From contig JAFRAH010000034.1 in assembly GCA_017405525.1 (NCBI GenBank), positions 32,421-96,420 of the forward strand: a stretch of DNA of 64,000 nucleotides, given 5' to 3'. A program made the position numbers and the translations under genes. How positions within the stretch are numbered: position 1 is the first letter of the stretch; each line of letters begins with the position of its first letter. This stretch comes from Synergistaceae bacterium. Lineage in GTDB: Bacteria; Synergistota; Synergistia; Synergistales; Aminobacteriaceae. Shown one piece after another: positions 27,471-34,917 of this stretch. The notes beneath the pieces are model-generated. The model saw nothing but the letters and a program-made list of their open reading frames with translations. It did not search any database and was not told the origin of the DNA.

Positions 27471-28721
27471 ATGGCAGAAAACACAGGCATGAAAAAGCGC
27501 ATCTCCCTTCTCTGGAAAATCTCAATAGGCTTCTTCCTGGGAATAATCTTCGGGTTCGCAATAGGCCCGGTAGTTCCATCGTCCCCGGTTCTGAGCGGCT
27601 ACGTTATGCCGTTCATTGACCTCGTGGGAAAAATATTCCTCCGTCTCCTGATGATGCTCATTGTCCCGCTGGTCTTCGCTTCACTTGTTGCGGGTGCGGC
27701 TTCAGTCGGTGATGTCCGAAAGCTCGGCAGGATTGGCGTTAAGACCCTAGCACTCTACCTCATCACTACGGCGGTGGCAATCGTGATAGGTCTTGCGTGC
27801 GGAAATCTCTTCCAGGCCGGGGCAGGCATGAACATTCCGGGAGACCTTCAGGCTTCGGCACGTGAGGCAAAACCGTTAGTTGATGTTATACTCGACATAT
27901 TCCCGACCAACCCCATCGCGTCAATGGTCAATGCCAACATGCTACAGATTATCGTTTTCGCATTGTTCTTCGGAGTTGCGTGCATACTTGCTGGCGAGCG
28001 CGGCAAAAAGATCTCCGACTTCTTCGAGAATGTCGCCGAGGTCATGTACTCAGTTACTCACATGGTCATGGGCTTTGCTCCCTACGGTGTGTTCGCACTG
28101 ATTGCTGTTACTGCGGCAAAATTCGGGTTCGCTATACTTGCACCGTTCGTGAAGGTCATTGCGGCGGTCTATATCGGCTGTATCATCCACGCTGTGATCG
28201 TCTATTCGGGAATGCTCGTAGTCTTCTGCCGTAGATCACCGATGTGGTACTTCAAGGGAGTACAGGAGGCGGCAATAACGGCGTTCGTTACGCGCTCAAG
28301 TTCGGGCACGCTCCCCGTAACACTCTCGAACGTCCGCGACAATCTCGGTGTGTCTGAAGGTGTGAGCTCGTTCGTTCTTCCGTTGGGAGCAACAATCAAC
28401 ATGGACGGTACAGCACTCTATCAGGGAGTTTGTGCGCTTTTCGTGGCTCAGGCGTTCAACATTCCCCTGACGCTTCAGATGCAGATCGGAATAGTGGTTA
28501 CTGCGACTCTGGCATCAGTCGGGACGGCAGGAGTTCCCGGCGCGGGGCTGATTATGCTCACACTGGTACTCACGAGCGTAGGGCTTCCCATTGAGGGCAT
28601 CGCGTTAGTTGCGGGTATTGACGTGATCCTTGACGCTGCGAGGACGTGCCTCAACGTCATGGGTGATACTGCGGTCTGTGCTGTGGTCGCCTCAAGTGAG
28701 GGTGAAGAGCTGAACTCGTGA
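27471..28721 (+). CDS. dicarboxylate/amino acid:cation symporter (DAACS family)
   Basis: About 416 residues, polytopic. Family motifs are visible: SSSGTLPVTLSN (the serine-rich reentrant loop of HP1), ATINMDGTALYQGV (NMDGT cation site in TM7), AGVPGAGLIML and the TM8 region DVILDAARTCLNVMGD. It takes up glutamate, aspartate or C4-dicarboxylates with Na+ or H+. ATG 27471 follows AGGAGG; a TATAAT at 27426-27431 argues against the longer frame starting at 27435. The exact substrate is not resolvable; the DAARTCLNV segment keeps the Asp/Arg/Thr positions of TM8. Confidence 0.9.
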   Translation: MAENTGMKKRISLLWKISIGFFLGIIFGFAIGPVVPSSPVLSGYVMPFIDLVGKIFLRLLMMLIVPLVFASLVAGAASVGDVRKLGRIGVKTLALYLITTAVAIVIGLACGNLFQAGAGMNIPGDLQASAREAKPLVDVILDIFPTNPIASMVNANMLQIIVFALFFGVACILAGERGKKISDFFENVAEVMYSVTHMVMGFAPYGVFALIAVTAAKFGFAILAPFVKVIAAVYIGCIIHAVIVYSGMLVVFCRRSPMWYFKGVQEAAITAFVTRSSSGTLPVTLSNVRDNLGVSEGVSSFVLPLGATINMDGTALYQGVCALFVAQAFNIPLTLQMQIGIVVTATLASVGTAGVPGAGLIMLTLVLTSVGLPIEGIALVAGIDVILDAARTCLNVMGDTAVCAVVASSEGEELNS

Positions 28722-28756
28722 GCATCAAGTGATGGTTTGACCCCGTAAGGGCTGAT

Positions 28757-28785
28757 TTGACGGGGTGATTTGAGCGTGGTAGAAT
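28757..28785 (+). promoter_or_regulatory. promoter of tRNA-Pro
   Basis: TTGACG (28757-28762), a 17-base spacer, then TAGAAT (28780-28785). Start about nine bases before the mature tRNA. An ACCCCGT/ACGGGGT inverted repeat overlaps the -35 and may end the upstream symporter transcript. Confidence 0.65.
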
Positions 28786-28800
28786 GCGCAGTGTGATTCA

Positions 28801-28879
<79 letters not shown>

Positions 28880-28898
28880 AGATAACGAGAACGACAGA

Positions 28899-28939
28899 AT
28901 CGGGAGCATCCATCAAAAAATGTTCCCGGTTCTTTTTTT
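28899..28939 (+). terminator. intrinsic terminator after tRNA-Pro
   Basis: CGGGAGCA (28901-28908) pairs imperfectly with TGTTCCCG, followed by TTCTTTTTTTG. Confidence 0.7.
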
Positions 28940-28957
28940 GTGCCTGTCATGGCCTGT

Positions 28958-28986
28958 TTGACAGAAAATTTTGACGGTGCTATATT
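28958..28986 (+). promoter_or_regulatory. promoter of cstA
   Basis: TTGACA (28958-28963), a 17-base spacer ending in TGC, then TATATT (28981-28986). A near-consensus -35 with an extended -10, about 40 bases before the ATG. Confidence 0.7.
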
Positions 28987-29025
28987 CACGCCTAATTTTT
29001 CACGCTGAAAGAAGGAATATTTTTC

Positions 29026-30708
29026 ATGAACGGATTGACGCTCGTCGGCATAGCGGCAGTAGTGCTTGTGCTGGCGTATTTGCTCTATGGCCGCTGGCTC
29101 GTGAAGACCTGGGGCATTGACCCCTCAGCTCAGACCCCGGCCTACAAGTACGAGGACGGACAAGATTACGTACCTGCCTCAAGGTTTACGGTGTTCTCCC
29201 ATCAGTTCAACTCAATCACAGGTGCAGGCCCTGTAACTGGCCCGATTATTGCGGCAATGTTCGGGTGGCTTCCTGCGTTCCTGTGGCTTCTTGTCGGGGG
29301 CGTGTTCTTCGGGGCTGTCCAGGACTTCACGGCTCTCTATGCTTCCGTCAAGAACGAGGGCAAGTCTATGGGTCTCATCATTGAGCGTTACATAGGCAAG
29401 ACCGGGCGCAAGCTCTTCCTGATGTTCTGCTGGCTCTTCACGCTGTTAGTCATTGCGGCGTTCGCGGACATTCTTGCGGGAACGTTCAACGGCTTCACCA
29501 AAGACGGCGGGCAGAACGTCCCCGGTGCGGCGGCGGCTTCAATCTCAATGATATACATCTTTGCGGCAATGGTCTTCGGAATCTTCATCAGGTTCATGAA
29601 GACAGGCGAGCTCCCCAAGTTCATAGTGGGGGTAATCCTCGTTGTTGCCATGCTCTGGGCAGGCATCGCCAACCCTCTCTACTATGATGCTCAGACGTGG
29701 CGTTATGTCGTTTTCGCGTATTGCTTCATTGCTTCGGTTCTTCCCATGTGGCTCCTCAAGCACCCCCGCGATTACCTGAGCGTCTTTCTACTTCTGGGAA
29801 TGATATTCGGCGGGGCAATAGGAATAATCATCGCCAACCCCGAAATACAGATGCCAATGTTCGCAGGCTGGACGGTCAAGAATCAGCCATTGTTCCCGAT
29901 TTTGTTCATCACTATAGCTTGCGGGGCAGTCTCAGGTTTCCACAGCCTCGTATCATCCGGCACGTCGTCAAAGTCAATCGCCAATGAACGCGACATGCTC
30001 ACTGTCGGCTACGGTGCAATGCTTGTAGAGACACTGCTCGGCGTTGTCTCACTGGTTATAGCTTGTTCGGCGGCTCAGGGCGGAGGACTTCCCACAGGTA
30101 CACCGTTCCAGATTTTCGGGAATGCTGTAGGAGGCTTCTTCACGATGTTCGGGCTTCCTGCTCATATCTCGACGTGCGTAATCATGATGTGCGTTTCGGC
30201 ACTGGCCATGACCACAATTGACGCAGTAACGAGAATAGGCCGCATGTCATGGCAGGAACTTTTCGCGCCGTCTGAAGGTGAGACTAAGGGCTTCCTTGTG
30301 GGCATCATCACGAACAGTTATGTGGCCACAATCATAACGCTTGCCCTGGCGTATGCACTCTGCCTTGCGGGTTATGCGAGCATCTGGCCGTTGTTCGGGG
30401 CGGCTAACCAGCTCTTGAGTGCGTTGGTGCTTACGGCACTTGCGGTGTTCCTGAGAGTTACGGGGCGCAAGGGATGGATGCTCTACGTGCCGATGACGTT
30501 CATGTTCGTAGTTACTATGTCGGCTCTGGTAATTAGCGTCTACAACATAATCTTGAAGTTGGGTGCAGGCAGCTTCGTGTTCATGGTTGACGGGTTACAG
30601 CTCATTATCGCCCTGGCATTGATGACGCTGGCGATTCTGGTAGTCTCACACTGCTGGAAGGAACTATTCACCGCCAAAGTCCGGGACAACACAGCTACGG
30701 CACATTAA
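29026..30708 (+). CDS. cstA: CstA-family peptide/pyruvate transporter
   Basis: 560 residues with roughly 15 hydrophobic segments. The N-terminal CstA signatures are present (FTVFSHQFNSITGAGPVTGP, then VGGVFFGAVQDFTALYAS), and GFHSLVSSGTSSKSI lies mid-protein. CstA and BtsT bring peptides or pyruvate into the cell. It is shorter than E. coli CstA (701), in the range of the CstA proteins seen in anaerobes. It has its own promoter and terminator, so it is monocistronic. Confidence 0.92.
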   Translation: MNGLTLVGIAAVVLVLAYLLYGRWLVKTWGIDPSAQTPAYKYEDGQDYVPASRFTVFSHQFNSITGAGPVTGPIIAAMFGWLPAFLWLLVGGVFFGAVQDFTALYASVKNEGKSMGLIIERYIGKTGRKLFLMFCWLFTLLVIAAFADILAGTFNGFTKDGGQNVPGAAAASISMIYIFAAMVFGIFIRFMKTGELPKFIVGVILVVAMLWAGIANPLYYDAQTWRYVVFAYCFIASVLPMWLLKHPRDYLSVFLLLGMIFGGAIGIIIANPEIQMPMFAGWTVKNQPLFPILFITIACGAVSGFHSLVSSGTSSKSIANERDMLTVGYGAMLVETLLGVVSLVIACSAAQGGGLPTGTPFQIFGNAVGGFFTMFGLPAHISTCVIMMCVSALAMTTIDAVTRIGRMSWQELFAPSEGETKGFLVGIITNSYVATIITLALAYALCLAGYASIWPLFGAANQLLSALVLTALAVFLRVTGRKGWMLYVPMTFMFVVTMSALVISVYNIILKLGAGSFVFMVDGLQLIIALALMTLAILVVSHCWKELFTAKVRDNTATAH

Positions 30709-30724
30709 CCCAAGAAAATTATTG

Positions 30725-30755
30725 CCCTCTCAGTCAAACGGGAGGGTATTTTTTT
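30725..30755 (+). terminator. intrinsic terminator of cstA
   Basis: CCCTCT (30725-30730) pairs with GGAGGG (30741-30746), then TATTTTTTTTG. The run ends only a few bases before the next ATG (30762). Confidence 0.75.
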
Positions 30756-30761
30756 GCCATC

Positions 30762-31634
30762 ATGAAGAGAATACTAATCACAGGCTCAAACAGCTACACA
30801 GGCAGGGCACTCACTGAATACCTCTCAGCATGGCCGGACAAGTACGAGACCCGGACAATAAGCCTGCGGGGTGAAGGGTGGAAGTCCGAGAGCTTTTCAC
30901 GTTTTGACGCGGTGATACACACTGCAGGGATTGCCCATGACTCGACTAAGTCAGCGGACAAGGAGCTATATTACCGTGTGAACTCAGAGCTTGCGTTTGA
31001 GACGGCAAAGAAGGCCATGAATGACGGCGTGGATCAATTTGTGTTCATGAGCTCGTCAATCGTCTACGGGAAATCTGCACCCATAGGACGGGAGAAGGTC
31101 ATTACCCGCGATACTCCCCTGAATCCTGAGAGCTTTTACGGGGACAGCAAGGTGAAGGCTGAAGGTATGGTTGCGCCACTCGATGACGGTGGAAAGTTCA
31201 GGGTGTGCATTCTGAGGTGCCCTATGATTTACGGGAGAAACTGCAGGGGGAATTACCCGGTGCTCTCGAAACTTGCACGGAGGCTTCCTGTTTTCCCGAA
31301 GGTGCACAATGCGCGGTCAATGCTCTACGTGAAGAATTTTGCGGAGTTCGTCAGGCTGATGGTCTCGAACAATGAGCGGGGGGTATTCTGGCCACAGAAC
31401 GGGGAATATTCCTGCACGTCCGGGATGGTGAGGATGATTGCGGAGCTTCACGGCAGAAAGATATTGCTTCTTCCGGGCTGTGAACTTCCGCTGAAGTTGC
31501 TTGCGAACTTTTCCGGCCTCGTCAACAAGGCGTTCGGGTCTCTCGCGTATGACATGAGCCTTAGCAGTTACAGGGAGAACTACAGGCTCTATGACTTGGT
31601 GGGGAGTATCAGGGAGACGGAAGGGGTAATTTAG
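30762..31634 (+). CDS. NAD-dependent epimerase/dehydratase (extended SDR)
   Basis: 290 residues. The N-terminal NAD site is ITGSNSYTGRAL, a variant of GxxGxxG. FVFMSSSIVYGKS and the Y-x3-K pair in FYGDSKVKAE give the catalytic triad. It acts on a nucleotide sugar for surface polysaccharide, most like UDP-glucose 4-epimerase or its relatives. The exact reaction is unclear. It faces the sugar-transferase gene with three bases between the stop codons. There is no strong ribosome site because the ATG sits directly after the cstA terminator. Confidence 0.78.
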   Translation: MKRILITGSNSYTGRALTEYLSAWPDKYETRTISLRGEGWKSESFSRFDAVIHTAGIAHDSTKSADKELYYRVNSELAFETAKKAMNDGVDQFVFMSSSIVYGKSAPIGREKVITRDTPLNPESFYGDSKVKAEGMVAPLDDGGKFRVCILRCPMIYGRNCRGNYPVLSKLARRLPVFPKVHNARSMLYVKNFAEFVRLMVSNNERGVFWPQNGEYSCTSGMVRMIAELHGRKILLLPGCELPLKLLANFSGLVNKAFGSLAYDMSLSSYRENYRLYDLVGSIRETEGVI

Positions 31635-31637
31635 CCC

Positions 31638-32237
31638 TCACCTCATCGCCCCGGTGCCTCCCTCAATAACTCCCTCATGTCTTGCCGCACTAAATACCGT
31701 CCTGAACACGCACATTGCATCAAACGCAAAACCCTCAAGCCTCACATAATCGCCGTCAAGTTTCGCCTTCTCCTCAATGCTCAGCTCATCGCGCCCGTTA
31801 ATCTGCGCCCAGCCCGTCAAGCCCGGCCTTATGTCGTTAGCCCCGTACTTCTCACGTTCGGCGACAAGGTCATACTGATTCCAGAGTGCAGGACGTGGCC
31901 CGACTACCGACATATCACCCTTAAGGATGTTCAGGATTTGGGGCAGCTCATCGAGTGAGTACTTCCGCATCCATCTTCCGCACTTGAGGATATATTGTTC
32001 AGGGTTGGCGAGGAGGTGTGTCGGTGTGTCGTGGGGAGTGTCCATCCTCATAGACCGGAACTTGTACATGCTGAAGGGTACCTTGTGCCTGCCGATACGT
32101 TTCTGCCTGAAGAATGCCGGGCCCCTGTCCTCACACTTGATGATGATTATGCACGCAAGCATCACGGGAAAGAGCACCACAAGCCCCAGCAATCCCAGCA
32201 CTACATCACAGAGACGCTTGAAGAAATGCCTATACAT
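31638..32237 (-). CDS. undecaprenyl-phosphate sugar-1-phosphate transferase (small monotopic PGT)
   Basis: 199 residues. One N-terminal reentrant hydrophobic segment (about 10-35) is followed by the PGT catalytic core: [45 protein letters not shown] and [13 protein letters not shown]. It starts glycan assembly by placing sugar-1-phosphate on undecaprenyl phosphate at the inner membrane. Size matches PglC-like members lacking the extra membrane domain of WcaJ. Its start overlaps the end of the UXS gene by eight bases. Confidence 0.88.
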   Translation of the reverse strand: MYRHFFKRLCDVVLGLLGLVVLFPVMLACIIIIKCEDRGPAFFRQKRIGRHKVPFSMYKFRSMRMDTPHDTPTHLLANPEQYILKCGRWMRKYSLDELPQILNILKGDMSVVGPRPALWNQYDLVAEREKYGANDIRPGLTGWAQINGRDELSIEEKAKLDGDYVRLEGFAFDAMCVFRTVFSAARHEGVIEGGTGAMR

Positions 32238-33174
32238 CTATCGTGTTCCTGAAGTACTCTATAGTCTCCTTCAGGCCGTCCTCAAGTTTTATGGTGGGCT
32301 CCCAGTCAAGCTCCTTCTTCGCGAGGTCGATTACTGGCTTTCTCTGCGTCGGGTCATCTTCAGGGAGCGGCATATATACGATTTTCGAGCGCGAGCCTGT
32401 CAGCTTAATCACTAGGTCAGCAAGCTCAAGCATCGTAAATTCTCCGGGGTTGCCCAGGTTGACCGGCCCGGTAAAACCCTCCCTGCTGTTCATCATTCGG
32501 ATCATACCCTCCACAAGGTCGCTCACGAAACAGAAGCTCCTAGTCTGCGTGCCGTCCCCGTAAATCGTGATGTCCTGACCCCTGAGTGCCTGAACGATGA
32601 AGTTGCTCACTACCCTTCCGTCGTCTGGCCTCATTCTTGGCCCGTAGGTGTTGAAGATTCGGACGACCTTAATGTCAACATGATGCTGCCTGTGGTAGTC
32701 AAAGAACAATGTCTCGGCTATCCTCTTGCCCTCGTCGTAGCATGAGCGTATCCCGATTGTGTTCACGCAGCCCCTGTAGCTCTCAGGCTGAGGGTGGACT
32801 TCAGGGTCTCCGTAGACTTCGGACGTTGAGGCTTGGAGGATTCTTGCGTGGCATCTCTTCGCGAGCCCTAGAGTGTTCAGTGCACCCATGAAGTTGGCCT
32901 TGCTGGTCTTTATGGGGTCGTACTGGTAGTGAATAGGCGAGGCAGGGCACGCAAGGTTGTATATCTGGTCGCACTCCACATAGATGTTCTCGATTATGTC
33001 CCTCCGCAAAAACTCAAAGTAATCGTTCTTCATGAGGTGGCGGATATTTCTCTTCTGCCCCGTGAACATGTTGTCCACACAGATAACGTCATTCCCCTGC
33101 TCTAACAGCTTCTCACAAAGATGAGACCCGATAAACCCCGCGCCTCCCGTAACAAGTACCCTTTTTCCTGACAT
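32230..33174 (-). CDS. UDP-glucuronate decarboxylase-like NAD-dependent sugar dehydratase
   Basis: 314 residues of extended SDR type. The NAD site is [32 protein letters not shown] and [15 protein letters not shown] follow, with the catalytic Y-x3-K in SCYDEGKR and [10 protein letters not shown]. This pattern matches UDP-xylose synthase (UXS), which makes UDP-xylose from UDP-glucuronate. dTDP-glucose dehydratases are close relatives, so the assignment is probable, not certain. Co-transcribed with the following phosphoglycosyl transferase, pointing to surface polysaccharide synthesis. Confidence 0.83.
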   Translation of the reverse strand: MSGKRVLVTGGAGFIGSHLCEKLLEQGNDVICVDNMFTGQKRNIRHLMKNDYFEFLRRDIIENIYVECDQIYNLACPASPIHYQYDPIKTSKANFMGALNTLGLAKRCHARILQASTSEVYGDPEVHPQPESYRGCVNTIGIRSCYDEGKRIAETLFFDYHRQHHVDIKVVRIFNTYGPRMRPDDGRVVSNFIVQALRGQDITIYGDGTQTRSFCFVSDLVEGMIRMMNSREGFTGPVNLGNPGEFTMLELADLVIKLTGSRSKIVYMPLPEDDPTQRKPVIDLAKKELDWEPTIKLEDGLKETIEYFRNTIDV

Positions 33175-33218
33175 GTTGAAGTGAAATCCTTTCGTGTTGG
33201 TGTGATTATTTCGGGGTG

Positions 33219-33227
33219 ATTATAGCA
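33219..33227 (-). promoter_or_regulatory. extended -10 promoter of the UXS operon
   Basis: On the minus strand TGC followed by TATAAT (ATTATA at 33219-33224 on the plus strand). It lies back to back with the tRNA-Gln promoter. Confidence 0.5.
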
Positions 33228-33234
33228 GAGTGAG

Positions 33235-33262
33235 TTGACTTTTTCGGGTTTGCTGATAAAAT
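33235..33262 (+). promoter_or_regulatory. promoter of tRNA-Gln
   Basis: TTGACT (33235-33240), a 16-base spacer ending in TGA, then TAAAAT (33257-33262). Start about 30 bases before the tRNA. Confidence 0.6.
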
Positions 33263-33299
33263 TTGCTGGTGCTTTGAGGAAATCAAGCAGTTCAGACTT

Positions 33300-33373
33300 T
33301 GGGAATTGGTGCAACGGCAGCACGCTTGACTCTGGATCAAGTAATTGGGGTTCGAATCCCTGATTCCCAGCCA
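33300..33373 (+). tRNA. tRNA-Gln (anticodon CTG)
   Basis: Acceptor TGGGAAT/ATTCCCA, D-stem GTGC/GCAC, anticodon stem CTTGA/TCAAG enclosing CTCTGGA (anticodon CTG), T-loop TTCGAAT, discriminator G and an encoded CCA. The outer two T-stem pairs are wobbles. Reads CAG codons. Confidence 0.93.
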
Positions 33374-33401
33374 ATAAACTTTAAGACGACGGAAGATATT
33401 A

Positions 33402-33440
33402 AACCCTGTTTAGACAATGACAATCTGAGCAGGGTTTTTT
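33402..33440 (+). terminator. intrinsic terminator after tRNA-Gln
   Basis: AACCCTG (33402-33408) pairs with CAGGGTT (33430-33436), followed directly by TTTT. It is about 33 bases before the symporter ATG. Confidence 0.7.
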
Positions 33441-33472
33441 CGTATCTTCACTCAGGAAGGGGAAAAACATTC

Positions 33473-34873
33473 ATGCTGTCATTCATATTCATCTACGCAG
33501 TAATTCTCGTAGCACTTGGTGCATTCATCGGGCGGAAGGCAAAATCAGCCTCTGACTTCTTCGTTGCCGGTCGCAATCTCAGCTCCGGGCTTCTCTTCAC
33601 GACGTTAATCGCGGCAAACCTGGGCGCGGGCTCAACGGTAGGAGTAGCGGCACTGTCCTACACTCACGGAATATCAGCATGGTGGTGGATAGGCAGCTCA
33701 GGCATCGGCTCAATGGTTCTTGCGTTCATTGTCGGGCCCAAAATCTGGCGCATTGCACGGGAGCACAACTACTACACCCTCAGCGACTACCTTGATGCGC
33801 GTTACAGCCGGGCATTCTCCGGGATAATCTCGCTCATGATGTCGGTGGGAACTCTGGCACTCTTCTCCGGGCAATTGCTGGGCATCGCCTGGATACTTGA
33901 CGTTGTGGCGGGCATCCCCAAGACTCAGGGCGTGGTTATCGGTGCTGTTGTTACGACGCTCTACTTTGCGGCGGGGGGGCTTCTCTCCAGCGCGGTCGTG
34001 AATATCGTTGAGGTTGCAGTGATACTTGCGGGGTTCATCGTTGCTGTTCCGTTCGTCTGGAATTACGCGGGAGGCTTCGAGGGTATAAAGGCCAATGTGA
34101 GCAGGTCATCATACTTTGACTTTTTCGGCATGGGCAGCACCGCAATAATCGGCTATATCGTTATGCTGGTGCCGTCATTCTTCATTTCGCCGGGACTAAT
34201 CGGGAAGGTCTTTGCCGCCAAAGATGAACATTCTGTGAAGGTTGGCACTGCGTGGAACGGTCTGGTTCAGTTGTTGTTCGCAGTTATCCCCGTGATTATT
34301 GGTATGTCGGCGTATTCGTGCTTCCCTGACTTGTCGCGGGCAGATCTGGCTCTTCCTTCGGCCATGAAGAACATGATGCCATTCTTTGCGGCTTCACTTG
34401 CTCTTGCGGGAATTTTCGCGGCTGAGGTCAGCACTGCCGATACTGTGCTCTACATGCTTGCGGGCTCACTCACAAACGACATCATCAAGCGTTTCATCAC
34501 TCCCGGAATTACTGACAGGGCTTTGCTCCGTCTCTCACGAATCATCACGCTAATCTGCGGGGCAATCGGTGTAGTCCTTGCCTTGAGGCTTGAGAGCATC
34601 ATCTCAGCACTCACTATATTTTACTCATTGATGAGCGTCTCACTCTCTGCACCGTTAATCTTCGGGCTCTTCACCGATAGGGCATCGAACTTCGGGGCTG
34701 TATTGTCGGCGGTTCTTGGGGTTGCACTGACGGTGTACATGACCTACGGGGGATTTGGGGGGTCCCTTGAGGTCTTGGGGGTTAAGCTCAATGCCTCGAC
34801 GTGCGGAATAATCCTGTCGTTCGTGGTTATGGGAGTGTCGCTATTTTTCGGGCAGAAAAAATCCCGCTCCTGA
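33473..34873 (+). CDS. sodium:solute symporter (SSS family)
   Basis: About 466 residues from ATG 33473, behind AGGAAGGGG. Polytopic, about 13 segments. N-terminal features of the SSS family are present: SASDFFVAGRNLSSGLLFTTLIAANLG with GAGSTVG, and AEVSTADTVLYMLAGSLTND in the middle. Substrate (carboxylate, amino acid or sugar) cannot be told. The open frame runs back through the tRNA to 33299, but that part is not coding. No promoter of its own was recognised after the tRNA terminator. Confidence 0.87.
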   Translation: MLSFIFIYAVILVALGAFIGRKAKSASDFFVAGRNLSSGLLFTTLIAANLGAGSTVGVAALSYTHGISAWWWIGSSGIGSMVLAFIVGPKIWRIAREHNYYTLSDYLDARYSRAFSGIISLMMSVGTLALFSGQLLGIAWILDVVAGIPKTQGVVIGAVVTTLYFAAGGLLSSAVVNIVEVAVILAGFIVAVPFVWNYAGGFEGIKANVSRSSYFDFFGMGSTAIIGYIVMLVPSFFISPGLIGKVFAAKDEHSVKVGTAWNGLVQLLFAVIPVIIGMSAYSCFPDLSRADLALPSAMKNMMPFFAASLALAGIFAAEVSTADTVLYMLAGSLTNDIIKRFITPGITDRALLRLSRIITLICGAIGVVLALRLESIISALTIFYSLMSVSLSAPLIFGLFTDRASNFGAVLSAVLGVALTVYMTYGGFGGSLEVLGVKLNASTCGIILSFVVMGVSLFFGQKKSRS

Positions 34874-34917
34874 GAGTTTCAGGGGCAGGATACTAATTCA
34901 TTCGTTCATGGCCGGGG

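Noticed and set aside
28737..28768. Inverted repeat ACCCCGT/ACGGGGT as a strong terminator
   Set aside because: No T-run follows and the right arm overlaps the tRNA-Pro -35, so it is only noted with that promoter.
33299..33472. Open frame extending the SSS symporter upstream through tRNA-Gln
   Set aside because: The segment is a complete tRNA followed by its terminator; the symporter has a proper ATG with AGGAAGGGG at 33473.
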